A stretch of DNA of 64,000 nucleotides from contig CP092868.1 in assembly GCA_030710605.1 (NCBI GenBank), positions 33,111,363 to 33,175,362 of the forward strand, read 5' to 3'. Made by a program: the position numbers and the translations under genes. The notes beneath the pieces were generated by a model. That model was not told the origin of the DNA. It saw nothing but the letters and a program-made list of their open reading frames with translations, and made no database searches. This DNA is from Cordylochernes scorpioides (lineage: Eukaryota; Arthropoda; Arachnida; Pseudoscorpiones; Chernetidae). Below are positions 30,011 through 42,510 of this stretch, piece by piece. How positions within the stretch are numbered: the first letter of the stretch is position 1; every line of letters begins with the position of its first letter.

Positions 30011-30600
30011 TTAGTATTTTTGGATTAAGAGCAATTTGAACAAAATCTAAAGCAAACCAAGAAATCCTTCTTAAATACATATCAATAAAGTAGATATAAT
30101 TGAAGTGGTGCGCAGAAAAAGCTTACATAGAATTTAGAGATCTTACAGTTACTATACAGTTTTAAAATTTAGCCCCTCTTTTTTTTTCGTTATTATTAAA
30201 AGAAAACAAAAATCACTCTGACAACCATCTATTTACAGATAATTCTCTTCTATATAGCAATATATATATCTTTCTAAAATAAAAAATACTGCCCTCTACA
30301 TTCATTAATACATATACACATATATATATATATGTGGTACATTCTCTTTACAATATGTAAATAATATTTCTCTGGATGGTTATTGGTTGAGGGATAAAGG
30401 AAAGTATTTGAGGGATTGAGAGATATAACGAAAGAGAAAAGAATCAAAAGGTAAAGGATCAAGAAAAAAAATTTTTTTTTTTTTTTTAACTAAGAAAATA
30501 ACGTTTTTTTTATAAGGTCACATATCTTTTCTTCTTTTTTTGTTATTTTTAGTGCATTCATGTCTATACTGTTGGTATGTTGGTTATAATATCTTCAAAA
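30011..30600. other. AT-rich spacer, no gene seen
   Basis: Mirror of about 24340-25150 without the perfect hairpin; only AT dinucleotide repeats occupy that site. Confidence 0.4.
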
Positions 30601-30606
30601 CTAATA

Positions 30607-30951
30607 CAGCAGAACCTCCATAAGAGGGCACTTTCATTAAGAGGGCACCTCTCATCTACAAAATTACAATTTTTACTAATTAACAACTATACCGTAAGAG
30701 GACACCTTTCTCTAAAGGACATTTTTGTTCTGCAACTAGGTGTTGTTCTTTACATAGAGTTATCCTAACGTATATACAGTAGAACCTCCATGAGAGGACA
30801 CTCATGCTAGAGGACACCTCTCTGTAAAGGACAGTTTACATTTGCAAATTTACCATTTTTACTATTTAGCAACTCACCAGTAAAAGGACACCTCTCCCTA
30901 AAGGACACTTTGGCTCTACAATTAGGTGTCTTTTACAGCGAGGTTCTACTG
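30607..30951. mobile_element. Two adjoining pogo-type MITEs, right copies
   Basis: 30777-30951 is TA-flanked and complete. 30607-30770 has CAGCAGAACCTCCATAAGAG at its start. Mirrors of 23982-24329. Confidence 0.7.
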
Positions 30952-31420
30952 TATTAATATTAGAATAAATATAAGAAAAGCTTTTTTATTGAAAGAGGTT
31001 AAAAAAGCAAAAAAAGTGTCTATGTTAGTAAAAAACTTAATGCATCTTCACTCTCTCTTTTTTATAAGTTTTGAAAAATAGATCTAGATATAAAAGAACC
31101 TCCATAAGAAGATACTCTTGTTTGAAGACATCTCTCTGAAAAGGACAATATTTATTACCAGAATAACCATTTTCATTATTTATCAACTCTCTGATAAAAA
31201 GGCACCTTCCTTTAAAAGAGCTCTGTATCTATAGGTGCCTTTTACCGTTAAAATTTGTTAGTTTTATTGTAATTAGGAAACAGATGGGGTTAAAGTTGTA
31301 TATTTTGTTTTTCTTTTGAAATTCGATTCATGAATATCATTTTATATTTGTGCTTATATTTTTCGATTAATATTTTATGTCATATATATTAACACTCTAA
31401 TAAGATAGTGCCAATCTCAA

Positions 31421-31538
31421 GAGCTCCAACAATGGGTCGCTCGAGTCAGCCTTCGCCCTTTAATAGGCATTACTCAGCCGTGTCCGATTAAAACAGCCCA
31501 GCCAGGCTCCTAGACATCCTACCTAGAGTAAAATAAAA
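31421..31538 (+). mobile_element. Retroposed 118-bp RNA copy, right only
   Basis: It begins GAGCTCCAACAATGGGTCGC, is GC-rich compared with its surroundings, and ends TAAAATAAAA. A 13-bp duplication (GTGCCAATCTCAA at 31408-31420, GTGTCAATCTCAA at 31539-31551) flanks it. The left arm has one uninterrupted copy of the site. An A-rich tail plus TSD indicates LINE-driven retroposition of a small RNA that I do not recognise. Confidence 0.7.
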
Positions 31539-31784
31539 GTGTCAATCTCAAGTGGAGGTGTCTTTTAGAGAGAGGTTCTACTGTATAATATTTTTTTAAA
31601 GATGATCATAAAGCTTGAAAGCAAAAAAAAAAAAAAAAAACATGGATTATAAATATCTGACAATAATACAAAAACCATAGTAAGTAGATTATAAAATCAA
31701 CAAGTAATTTTTCTACAACAAAAAAAAATTGAAATTTCAATATCGGGAAAGTAAAATCCTTTACAATACATACATGTATAAATA

Positions 31785-31925
31785 ATAAACGAAAGGGCTA
31801 TAAAGGGTGAGTTGCTTGCTTTATTGTATATTCATCTCAAGCTTTGGGTTTGTGATACCTGAAAGCTTGAGAAGAATATACAATAAAGTAAGCAACTCAT
31901 CCTCAGTAGCCTTTTGTTTATTATT
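31785..31925. repeat. Foldback repeat, right copy
   Basis: Mirror of 23152-23296, with changes concentrated in the loop. Confidence 0.6.
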
Positions 31926-31929
31926 TATT

Positions 31930-32769
31930 ATTATTATTAAAAAGAATCTAATTTGATTGAGAGAGAGAGAGAAAAAAAAAAACAAGTTAAATATTAATAC
32001 ACACAATTATGGGAGTATACTATATAAGCTCTTTTTTTAGATTTATTTCTATATTTTTATAAGGCATCTTTCAGAACTACTGTGAAATTAAAAGGCTATA
32101 TATATCCATGAGAATGATAAAGAAGAAAAAACATATACTTTTTTTAAAAAATAATTTTTGAATTAGCTTTAGGCACCTTCAAAAGGCACTGAAAAGCATC
32201 TAAAATACTCCTGACAAAAAAAAAAAAAAAAAAAAAAAGAAAGATATGTGACCTTATTAATATAAACAAAAAAAAAGAGATAGATTTGACTGAAGCAGAA
32301 ACACAGCTAGCCAATCCTATGGCCAATAAACCCAATAGAGATGAGATTCCTACGGCATGATGTACCGTAGCTAATAGGCACCTGAATATTAGAGCAGACT
32401 AGAGTTTTTTTCAATTTCCCTATGGAATATGAGCTCTTTGCATATTATCTTGGTTCTAACTAGGGAGTGTGATGGTACTTAGAGGAGATTACATGATTTA
32501 AAGGAAAGAGATAGGGAGATATATGTAAATAGAGGGTAAGTAAGTGTGGGATGATTTAAGAATTGGCAAAGAAGTGTTTGATAAGCTTAGGTTCTTCATG
32601 TAATAGAGGCAAGGAGAGATCTGCAGTTGCTTTTGAACCTGCTTGGAAACAAGTGCATTTAACAAAAATAATAACAAAAGAGAGAGAGGTAGTGTAAGAG
32701 ATTGGGAAAAAAAAAGAAGATGAAACAGGAGGTGTGGGAGTAGAGGATAGTGTTCTGGGAGAAAATATT
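31930..32769. other. Right mannosidase downstream region
   Basis: AT-rich with a GA run near 31958-31982. It lacks the hAT MITE seen in the left copy and holds no supported ORF. Confidence 0.4.
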
Positions 32770-35700
32770 TCAGGGGAAAGTCAATTTAAAAGCTTGCAGG
32801 GTCATTGGAGAGATGAGATACTGGGAGAAATTGTCCAGGGTGGGTTTGTCATGAAGTCCTGTGAGAGAAGTGGGGTGTATAGGGTTGGGAGATAGATTGT
32901 GGAAGCCGGGGAAGGTGGCGTTGCTGCAGGTAGCTCCCAGATGGTGTAGAATGAGCAGGGCATTAGCTGAGGGCTCTTGGAAATTGGTGGGCTGCGGAAG
33001 GGTCCGTAGGGATAGCAAGTGTAAAGGTGTGGAAGGGTTTTGGAGCAGGGTGATTTGTTTCTTGAGCCTGTCCTGCTCTCTGCTCTCAGCAGCCAGGGAG
33101 ATCAAAGGGTGGTTCTGCAGCAGGGAGAGGTGGTGGGTGAGAGGGGAGAGTGCGGGTGGGCCGCCCACTTCTGACTCCAGCACCAGCCACATGTTGGTGA
33201 CCGTGGGCCTGTTGTCTTGTACCCCCTCACTGAGACCCCGGTTGTCATCGAATCTCATCCTACGGTCTAGCATGACATCCAGCCAGCCAGAGCTGAGAGA
33301 TGTCCCACCCATAGCATGAGAAGTCAGCAAGGTGAGACGGGAATGGCTATCTTCCAGGTAGGCTGCTGTAGTGATGGGGTAGAAGTTAGCTTCCAAGGGC
33401 AGATGAGGCAGAGTGGTGCGACGGAGCATCTGGAACCCATTGCTATCTGTATGGAAGGTGGTTTTGCTGGCAATGTCTGACTTGAGACGGAGGAAGAGCT
33501 CTATATCTTGGTTTCCATACTTCCTGAGATCAGTAAGTATCTCTAGCTCCAACCCGGCACCAAGATCACCCTCGTGGTGATAGACCCGGTGGGTGATGGC
33601 AAGACGCCCCTGCAGCTGGGTACTAATTTCAGAACAAAGATGACCACGGACCAATCTTATCTGGGGGAACCTTTCAGCATTGGTGAGGTTCACTAGAGGA
33701 GTCTCAGGATCAGGTTGGAAGAGATAGGCACCGCTGTGGTACGCTAGGGACTTGTAAGCACCGTAAGAACTAACAACCTTCCTGTGCATGCTATTCTTCT
33801 TTAGCTCCATGGCCTGAAGGAAACCAGTTTGTTTGGAGAAAGTGGCTCGGAAATGGGGAGATTCCAGGTAGATTTCAGATTCTGGGAACATACTGGGGAA
33901 CTCAAAGACATGGTCGTCGGTAGCTGTAGACAGCTGGTCACCCACGAAGGTGTAGATAACAGTACGTGCCTCAGCTGGGATGAAATCTGATGGCATCAAG
34001 GTGAAAGTTGACAAGGACAAGGCAGGGAGCTCGGCCAAGAACAAGAGCTGGAAAACATCGCCGGAAATCTCAGAAGAATAGTTGCTCCACACTGGGTTGA
34101 TCTGGGCCAGGAGAGTTTGGCCTTGAGGGCCAAGGACAATGAGGCCAGGAGTGCGGACAAGCAGGCGGACTGGGAACACAGCAGACTGGGCCAGGGAATT
34201 GTAGAGCACCACCTTGCGGCCCTGAGGCGGCACAACCAGGGGCATGTGCTGGGGAAGGGAATCTGGAGCTGGATGATCTAGGTCTGGGAAAAGCTGCGAG
34301 GTGAGAACAGCCCTGAAATTTGTCATGGGAGGTTCATCTAAAAGAAGGAATTGGCTGCAGTGCGATATCACCCCCTTGAGTTCTTGCAAGGCTCTATGAA
34401 GTCGTGATGCATAATCCTGCATCACAATGGGTTTTGAAGTGCCCGTGGTGGCATCATGGTGTTGGAAAAGCCCGAGGGCATCACGTGCCAGAGTGAGGTA
34501 CTGGTAGTCCTGGTCGAGCCGGCGAGAGAGACGTGGTTTCCCCCTGGTGTGAGCCTTAGAGAGCGTGTAGAGGATCTCTGCAGCCCGGAGCCAATGCTGG
34601 GTCTCCCGACTGAGCTGCTTCAAGAAGGGCCTGGTGGAGAAGTAGCCGGTCCAGTAGGCTGGGCGGCCATCAGCGTAGACATCGCCGTAGGGGAAGAAAT
34701 CCCCAACCAAGCTGGGGAAATGAGAGCTACGGTTGTGTACCTCAGCGAAGTAGTCTTGCAAGGTTCCAAAGGCAACGTGGGCATTATACTCCGGCCTGGA
34801 GTTGATGAAATCCATCAGCTTTCGGTAGTTGTCATGTTGCTGCTCCCATTCAGTCTCGCTGTTGAATCGGAAGTCATCCCCCAGTGGGACCAGCACAACG
34901 TTGTGGGGGAAAAGAGACCCTACTCGGCCATACTGCCCTAACAGCGCCTCAGCTCGCTCCTGGACATTCCGAGGTGTGATCTGGGTCGACCTGCTCTCTG
35001 AATACTCCCCGGCAATCCTACGGAAGTCAAAGTAGAGGCAGACATGAGGGTCAGGCCCACAGGAGTGCTTGATGCTGTAGAGATCGAAGGGAGCCATGTG
35101 ACAGAGGGTCTGTGTGGAGCCATCACCAGGATCAAATTGTTGTCTCCAGAGGAACTCCAACTGCTGCTTGGCCGCCAGGAGCTCCTTCCAGCCAAAATGG
35201 GTTCGTTGGATGAAGGTACGGTCAATTCCGGACTGTCTGAGAAGATAGGGCATTGTGGCCGAATGGCCAAAGGGATCCACGGACCAACCATTACGGGGGG
35301 TTATACCTAGTGTGGTCCGTAGCCACATGTGGCCTTCCACCAGCTGGTCCACCATGGCACCGTAGTGAGCAGTGGCCTCGTCTGTCATCACCCAGCCTCC
35401 TGTCACCAGCTCCAACTGTCCTCTCTGTACCAGCCGAGCCACATCCTGCCGAGTCTGGCCATCCAACCTACACATGTACAGACAGACATGTGTGACGTGA
35501 GGACAACAGATGTCAGACAGAGAGGAAACTTACGAGTCCCACCAGTGAGCGAAGTAACTGACTTCAGCCCAGATGAAGGTGAGGTCAGGGTACCGTATCA
35601 GCTGTTTCACCATGTGGTGCAGGATGTGGGTGGTGAGGGAGTTGAAGTAGCCTTCGAAGGTATTCAGCCAGCCAGGGTCGTTGTGAGAGTGGGGGATAAC

Positions 35701-35772
35701 ATACACCTGCGCAGCACACACCAGATTGAATAAACAAATTTCTATAAACAGGTAAACTAAATAACTGCCCAT
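32770..35772 (-). CDS. Class II alpha-mannosidase (GH38), right copy
   Basis: Same enzyme type as the left gene: exon 2 is 32770-35467, intron 35468-35533, exon 1 35534-35706 or to 35772. The frame stays open upstream to ATG 35770-35772, giving a hydrophobic leader (MGSYLVYLFIEICLFNLVCA) directly before VYVIPHSHNDPGW. This would make a 978-residue, signal-peptide-bearing enzyme with no membrane anchor or stem, possibly secreted or lysosomal rather than Golgi-anchored. Equally, the CAG before GTGTAT could be a splice acceptor, making the leader intronic. Exon 2 differs from the left copy at three residues that I can see (T/A in YFTEVH, D/E in HHDGDL, S/T in GASCSN), while silent changes are more numerous. 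All catalytic motifs are intact. The gene converges on the left copy. Confidence 0.9.
35468..35533 (-). other. 66-bp intron of right mannosidase gene
   Basis: Reverse complement of 19240-19305, with the same GT...AG borders and length. Confidence 0.87.
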
Positions 35773-35844
35773 TTTACCAACAACTCTACAGCCCAGTCTT
35801 CCCAAATCTTATTAAAGTTTTACATCATTATTTTACATAATTTT

Positions 35845-35960
35845 GGGTTGGCCAAATATCAGGGAACAGGCTAAATCAACGTTTAGTTGATTTCTGTTCC
35901 ACCAGATGGCGCTCTGCCTTCTGAAAAGCACACGTGCTCCTGGTCAGGATATGACTTTTT
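35845..35960 (-). repeat. Family-C repeat, right copy
   Basis: Mirror of 18785-18915 (CACCAGATGGCGCTCTGCC, GGTCAGGATATG). Confidence 0.6.
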
Positions 35961-36654
35961 TTATTTTTATTATCATTAGTATATCATTATCACACATTAT
36001 TAATATTTATTAAAAATGAATATGGATGATTCCATATAGAACAGAGCTTTTTTTTTGGAAGAAGAACTGGAAAACCAATGAAAAAATATAAATATGCTTT
36101 AATGGTTAAAAATCAACACCAAAATCTTGCTTATTACCTAAGTTCTAAAAGACAAATATTTTTACAAAAAAAAAAAATCTATCAACATTTTAAAAAATGG
36201 GTCAGCTCATTCTTGCATAGGTCAATCTTTACCATGAAGTAGGACGTAACTACTTTAGGCTCTGAGAGATTATCTGTAAGGACAAAAAAAGAACATTTTT
36301 CTACATGTATTTATGCATATATTGTGGCGAAGAAATATAATTTATATTTATTATTTAATTATTCAATGAAAATATTTTAAACAGATTTATTATTTTATAT
36401 TTGTAAAATCATCATTTAGTTACCTAGCTTGCTTGCTCGATATTCTCTAGCTGTAGATAGTTTGGTTGGTTTGTTAATATTTGTCAACAGGTCGTGGTGA
36501 CGTCATCAATAAATACTTTCACATCTCCAGATATACAAAGACTTGATTTCTACACTACAATATTATAGACAAATTACAAAAAAATGGCATAAGAGACCGC
36601 AACTCTTTTTTTATTTTCTTGGTTCAAGAAGCTTTCAGGAAAGTTCTTCTTCAA
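35961..36654. other. AT-rich region with old repeat pieces, right
   Basis: Mirror of 18094-18780. It contains the hAT-interior paralogue and a foldback half (about 36590-36650). No gene was seen. Confidence 0.4.
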
Positions 36655-37937
36655 CTATTGGGAGTATAAATAAGTCCGTGGGGTTTTAATAAAGATGGCG
36701 CTACTAGTTTATTATTCCACTGTTTCATCTGGCAACACTATTATTTTGAAGCGTCATCATAAGGTTTCCTTTTTCAGTAACCGTCATTTCTCTGAAGTAT
36801 AAACAACCTAGTTTCTGTTTGCTCCTAAAATGTCAACTTTTGTGCCAAATAATGTGTTTTTGCTGGGAATTTTACTTCATTACTTCAATATGAAGAAGAA
36901 GCTGCTGAGAGTCATCGTAGTTTATGATTACCATGCTCTAGCTGAACGAATGTGTCAGAAGTGTTTGAACGGTTTAAAAGTGGCAATTTTGATTTGGAAG
37001 ACGAAGAAAGATCCAGAGCCCCACCAAAGTTTGAGGATGAATATTTAGAGGCAAGGCTCGATGAAGATCCAACACAAACGCAAAAGGAACTCGCAAAAAC
37101 ACTTGGAGTCACTCAACGAGCTATATTTCATCGCTTAAAATGAATAGGAATGATCCGAAAGGTCAGAAATTGGGTGCCGTATGAACTGAAGCCAAGAGAC
37201 GTCGAACGCCGTTTTTTCACGTGTGTTAACACTGCCCCAACGTCAAAAAAAAAAAAAAAAGGAATTTTTGCATCCAATTATAACTGGTGATGAAAGGTGA
37301 GTCCATTACGATTACCCAAAACGTCGGGCAACGTATGGATACCATGGCCGTGCCTCATCATCGATGGCCAAGCCGAGTATTCATGGCGGGAAGATTATGC
37401 TGTGTATTTGGCGGTCCCAGATAGGAGTGGTAATTTATGAGCCGCTACAACCAAACAAAAGTATCACAGGAAAGGTTTACTGAAGACAATTGATGCGTTT
37501 GAACCTAGCATTGCGAGAAAAACGGCTGCAATACGCCAATAGACACGACAAAGTTATTTTGCAACATGATAATGCTCGGCCACATGCTGCAGCACCCGTT
37601 AAAACGTATTTAGAAACGCTCAAATAGGAAGTCTTACCAGCCCAGACATTGCTCCTTCCGATTATTATATCTTCCGATCAATGAATGCAACATGGCCTGG
37701 CTGACCAGCACTTCTCCAACTACGATAAAGTCAAAAAATGGATCGATGAATGGATAGCGAACAAAGAGACGGCCTTTTTGCGCGATGGGATCCGTCAATT
37801 GCCAGAAAGATGGGAAAAAGTAGTGGCTAGCGACGGACAATACTTTGAACATTGAATGTCTAACCAATTTAAAAAAAAAAAAAAAAGATCCCAAGTTCCG
37901 AAAAAAAAAACCGCACGAACTTATTTATACTCCTAAT
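36655..37937 (+). mobile_element. Mos1-like mariner, right copy
   Basis: The ends read GGGAGTATAAATAAGTCCGT and near complement ACGAACTTATTTATACTCC. Mirror of the element at 16817-18093. Confidence 0.85.
36830..37855 (+). pseudogene. Mos1-like mariner transposase, broken, right
   Basis: Starts MSTFVPNNVFLLGILLHYFN, loses frame, resumes at RFKSGNFDLEDEE and QTQKELAKTLGVTQRA, then crosses a stop at TGA 37141 and an A run near 37245-37260. Later blocks include GDER, KRRATYG, KVILQHDNARPH (catalytic Asp) and WEKVVASDGQYFEH. The block normally holding the third catalytic Asp is scrambled near 37630-37680. Inactive. Confidence 0.85.
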
Positions 37938-37939
37938 AA

Positions 37940-38690
37940 CTAAACTGACGTTTTGTTTAGCCGAAGAAGGGCTTGCCCGAAGTAAATTTAAAAAAGAGTA
38001 GTCTTATGTCTTTTTTGTAATTTGTCGAAGTCCGAAATCCTATGATAATGAAGATTATAGACAATTACCAGGGAACTGTATTACTATGATTGGAATCATA
38101 AGTACATGTTGAGTGCTTTCTTAGTTAGATAAGTGGGGGAGAAAATGATGTTGCCTAAATAACAACAACAGCTTTATTAGGACATTTCCGTCCTGTAAGG
38201 ACTCGCCATACATCATTTTCATGAAGAAAGGGGGGAAAAAAAACCATAAACAAAGGAGAGAAAGGAAAATGCAAGGAAATCAAAGTATTCAACATAACTA
38301 TACAAATTAACTATGGATGGAAATTGTTCTGTAATTTTAGTTCTTAGAGATTACCTTGTTCTCTAACGCTTTATGAAAAATAAACAATTCTATCGCTATA
38401 TATTTTTTCTCGGACATTATTCTGATTAGCTGAACTGGGCTCACGTAGACTTGGATAATGTTCTTTAAGATCTTATTTCGTTCCTCGTTAACAATAGTGC
38501 ATTCAGAGATGTTCCCTAAATAACAAAATTACAGCGTGAATGAACAATTCAGAAAAGAATAACAATGTTGATTTTAAAAAATAATATAATCAGCATTATT
38601 AAGACACAACAATAAGGTTCACGTCACTAAACAAGATGAATGTGACGACTTCTAATGAATATTTCACCCAATCATTATGGATGTCACATC
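37940..38690. other. AT-rich spacer, no gene seen, right
   Basis: Mirror of 16061-16816, starting with the foldback half GAAGAAGGGCTTGCCCG. Confidence 0.4.
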
Positions 38691-38789
38691 TCCTTTGATA
38701 AGCTCTACTCATCCTTAGCAGAAAGCATCTCAAGCTCTACAAGCTTAATACCCTAATATGATTGAGTGGAGATAAGAAAGAAGAAGACT

Positions 38790-39590
38790 TCTGATGATAA
38801 CTATGTAAAAAAATCACAAACTGAATTGTATTATTGAGAGTAAAAAAACAAAAAAAAAAAACCAAGATGACATTTAAAGACCGTTTCTGCAATCAGCATA
38901 TACGGATTGGTAAAACGGCCACCATACCAGATTAGGTAAGTTCTAAGATGTCAACTTGAAGACAATGGGATTTCAAGCTATGGCCCTTGTCAGTCCAGAA
39001 GAACAGCTTGGATTTCACGAGATCCCAGAATGTTTCAGGTGAATCAATCAGTCCTAATACTGGCCAGGCTCCTCTAAGACGTTCGATCAATCCATCGCTA
39101 CAAGTTTCCAATGGTAGTCAGCCGCTGGCTTTGTTTCTCCTCTTCAGTTAATTTTGAAATGCAGGACATCCTCCTAATCTAGAACTTTCAATCACTTTTC
39201 GAGTAGCCTCACTTGTTTTGGCTGATGACCCATCCAACTCGGTCTTCATTTTCTCTGCATTTCAATGCGGCATCGGCTCGCAAGTACTAACACCTCGTTA
39301 TTTGTGAAAAACACGTGCAGTCCACGGATACTTTTGTTCAACAAACGTCTCCGGCAACCTGACGTCAATTGCCGACAATGTCCATGCGGTATAAGATGTT
39401 ACAAGGTTCTCAGAACCCGCCAAAGAGGTGTTTTGATAATGGACTAGCTGGGCCAATTATATATGGCAGAAATAGGTCAGTTTAGCGTGGAGTAGAGGAA
39501 TCTTAATTTCCTCCTTTTACGACAAGCTAGTCGTAGAAACCTGTGTGGTGATAGGTTGTTTGTTATAAACATGAAGGAGTCTAAACAATG
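38790..39590. other. Shared unique sequence upstream of right gene
   Basis: Mirror of 15140-15960. A 60-codon frame at 39265 is unsupported. No exon was identified. Confidence 0.35.
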
Positions 39591-39790
39591 GGGACGCTGA
39601 CGTCACGACGGACAACAACGGACCCCAATCAGCAGAACAATCCTCTCACCGGAAGTCTGGGGCGGAAGTCATGTCCACGGAAGTGTCTCGCCGACCGGAA
39701 ACATCTAAATATATCGGAAATCGGTCCGGGTCGGGGGAAGGTCATTCGGCGTAACGGTCGACCACAGGTGGTTGGTCGCTTTGTCTGCAG
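39591..39790. promoter_or_regulatory. GC-rich promoter-like block, right copy
   Basis: TGACGTCA (39598-39605), CCAATCAG (39625-39632), ACCGGAAGT (39648-39656) and CGGAAGT (39663-39669, 39678-39684) keep the order and spacing of the left copy. The block lies upstream of the right mannosidase gene, which runs leftward. An 89-codon plus-strand frame (39588-39857) spans it and runs into the 32-bp array. Conservation of binding motifs fits a promoter better than a protein. Confidence 0.45.
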
Positions 39791-40790
39791 CGGCCGTTCT
39801 GTCTTGTGGCCACTGTCACCGCTAGCCGCTTTGTCTTGTGGCCACTGTCACCGCTAGCCGCTTTGTCTTGTGGCCACTGTCACAGCTAGCGGCTTTGTCT
39901 TGTGGCCACTGTCACCGCTAGCGGCTTTGTCTTGTGGCCACTGTCACAGCTAGCGGCTTTGTCTTGTGGCCACTGTCACCGCTAGCCGCTTTGTCTTGTG
40001 GCCACTGTCACCGCTAGCCGCTTTGTCTTGTGGCCACTGTAACCGCTAGCGGCTTTGTCTTGTGGCCACTGTCACCGCTAGCGGCTTTGTCTTGTGGCCA
40101 CTGTCACCGCTAGCGGCTTTGTCTTGTGGCCACTGTCACCGCTAGCGGCTTTGTCTTGTGGCCACTGTCACCGCTAGCCGTTCTGTCTTGTGGCCACTGT
40201 CACCGCTAGCGGCTTTGTCTTGTGGCCACTGTCACCGCTAGCGGCTTTGTCTTGTGGCCACTGTCACCGCTAGCGGCTTTGTCTTGTGGCCACTGTCACC
40301 GCTAGCGGCTTTGTCTTGTGGCCACTGTCACCGCTAGCCACTTTGTCTTGTGGCCACTGTCACCGCTAGCGGCTTTGTCTTGTGGCCACTGTCACCGCTA
40401 GCCGCTTTGTCTTGTGGCCACTGTCACCGCTAGCCGCTTTGTCTTGTGGCCACTGTCACCGCTAGCGGCTTTGTCTTGTGGCCACTGTCACCGCTAGCGG
40501 CTTTGTCTTGTGGCCACTGTCACCGCTAGCCGCTTTGTCTTGTGGCCACTGTCACCGCTAGCGGCTTTGTCTTGTGGCCACTGTCACCGCTAGCCGCTTT
40601 GTCTTGTGGCCACTGTCACCGCTAGCCGCTTTGTCTTGTGGCCACTGTCACCGCTAGCCGCTTTGTCTTGTGGCCACTGTCACCGCTAGCCGCTTTGTCT
40701 TGTGGCCACTGTCACCGCTAGCCGCTTTGTCTTGTGGCCACTGTCACCGCTAGCCGCTTTGTCTTGTGGCCACTGTAACCGCTAGCCTTT
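39787..40790. repeat. 32-bp tandem array, about 31 units
   Basis: The unit is GCTTTGTCTTGTGGCCACTG plus TCACCGCTAGCC. Units vary mostly in GCTAGCCGC versus GCTAGCGGC. Each carries GTGGCCAC, and the unit junction is a (near-)palindrome. About ten times the left-arm copy number. Confidence 0.93.
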
Positions 40791-40794
40791 CTAA

Positions 40795-41690
40795 ATTAAG
40801 GCCGCTTCTAGCCGCTCTGAACTGAGGCCGCAGTCACCGCTTCTAATGGCTCTGAACAGAGGCCGCAGTCACCGCTTCTAGCGGCTCTGAACAGAGACCG
40901 CAGTCACCGCTTCTAATGGCTCTGAACAGAGGCCGCAGTCACCGCTTCTAGCGGCTCTGAACAGAGGTCGCAGTCACCGCTTCTAATGGCTCTGAACAGA
41001 GGCCGCAGTCACCGCTTCTAGCGGCTCTGAACAGAGGTCGCAGTCACCGCTTCTAATGGCTCTGAACAGAGACCGCAGTCACCGCTTCTAGCGGCTCTGA
41101 ACAGAGGTCGCAGTCACCGCTTCTAATGGCTCTGAACAGAGGCCGCAGTCACCGCTTCTAGCAGCTCTGAACAGAGACCGCAGTCACCGCTTCTAGCGGC
41201 TCTGAACAGAGATCGCAGTTACCGCTTCTAGCGGCTCCGAACAGAGGCCGCAGTTACCGCTTCTAGCCGCTCTGAACAGAGATCGCAGTCACCGCTTCTA
41301 ATGGCTCTGAACAGAGACCGCAGTCACCGCTTCTAGCAGCTCTGAACAGAGATCGCAGTTACCGCTTCTAGCCGCTCTGAACAGAGACCGCAGTCACCGC
41401 TTCTAGCGGCTCTGAACAGAGATCGCAGTTACCGCTTCTAGCGGCTCTGAACAGAGATCGCAGTTACCGCTTCTAGCGGCTCTGAACAGAGATCGCAGTT
41501 ACCGCTTCTAGCGGCTCTGAACAGAGATCGCAGTTACCGCTTCTAGCCGCTCTGAACAGAGACCGCAGTCACCGCTTCTAGCGGCTCTGAACAGAGATCG
41601 CAGTTACCGCTTCTAGCGGCTCTGAACAGAGATCGCAGTTACCGCTTCTAGCGGCTCTGAACAGAGACCGCAGTCACCACTGTTAGCCGT
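40795..41690. repeat. 35-bp tandem array, about 25 units
   Basis: The unit is built from CAGTCACCGCTTCTAGCGGC plus TCTGAACAGAGGCCG. In 40850-41160 units with CTAATGGC and CTAGCGGC alternate, a 70-bp higher-order repeat absent from the left array. Confidence 0.93.
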
Positions 41691-41699
41691 TAAGTTTAG

Positions 41700-42490
41700 A
41701 AACAGTATTACCTCTTTTTTTCACGGGTTCAATTCTTCAGTTATCCAGATATTGCATTTCGTAAATAAATTGATATGGGGGGAGGGAGACGTAGAAATAT
41801 AGTTGAGTTAACAAAAAAAAATCGATTCTAGCGATCTATAAGTGAACACTGTATTATTAAAATAGTTTAGTATGCACGTACATGGCCGCCTAAGTGTAAA
41901 GAAAGAGCCCAATTAAAGCCATTCAGCCTATTCCTTACAATACAATGAGGGGTGGCCCCCAAGTCACTATAGCAGCCAGCAAACAATCCACCATCTTCCA
42001 CAAGTAGTATTAAAGTTGCTTATCCATCATCTCCAGAAATAACGATTACCCAGACCATCCATAAACGGCTTCATTCTTAGTCACGGAGGTCTTATTCACC
42101 TCCCTCCAATTCCTGGGGAGAAAAGAAAAAGTTCTCAAAGAAAGGCCTTAAGTTGTCTTCTTTTTGGCGGTGCCACTTGATCCCTTTTTTTTTTTTAGGG
42201 TTGATGGGGAGCTCAGTTCCTTCTTCTTTACCAGCATAAATGATCATTAAGTGTTTTTCTTTTTTCATCGAATCTTCCCCCACCTTTTTTTTTTTTATGT
42301 AAAGAATCACTTCAACCTACGTAGAAACGAGATTTTTTTGAACAAGAAACAACAATTCAAAAAGGTATTTCACCTTTTTTCTCCTATCGCACAACAATTA
42401 ATGCTTTGCTGCCTTGTGTGTTCGTGTGTGTGTTAATCATAATAGTTGAATTCAAATGAAGATAATTCTGCTATGTTGTTTTATGATTTC
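41700..42490. other. Shared unique sequence, no gene seen, right
   Basis: Mirror of 13500-14270. Small frames at 42092 and 42251 fall in A/T runs. Confidence 0.4.
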
Positions 42491-42510
42491 AGTCTTCTAT
42501 AAATCGGCCT

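Noticed and set aside
32861..35733. Plus-strand frames of 68-161 codons across the right mannosidase
   Set aside because: Antisense shadows of the minus-strand gene with no domain similarity.
39787..41690. CRISPR-like regular repeats
   Set aside because: Units are contiguous with no unique spacers, and the DNA is clearly eukaryotic; these are tandem arrays.
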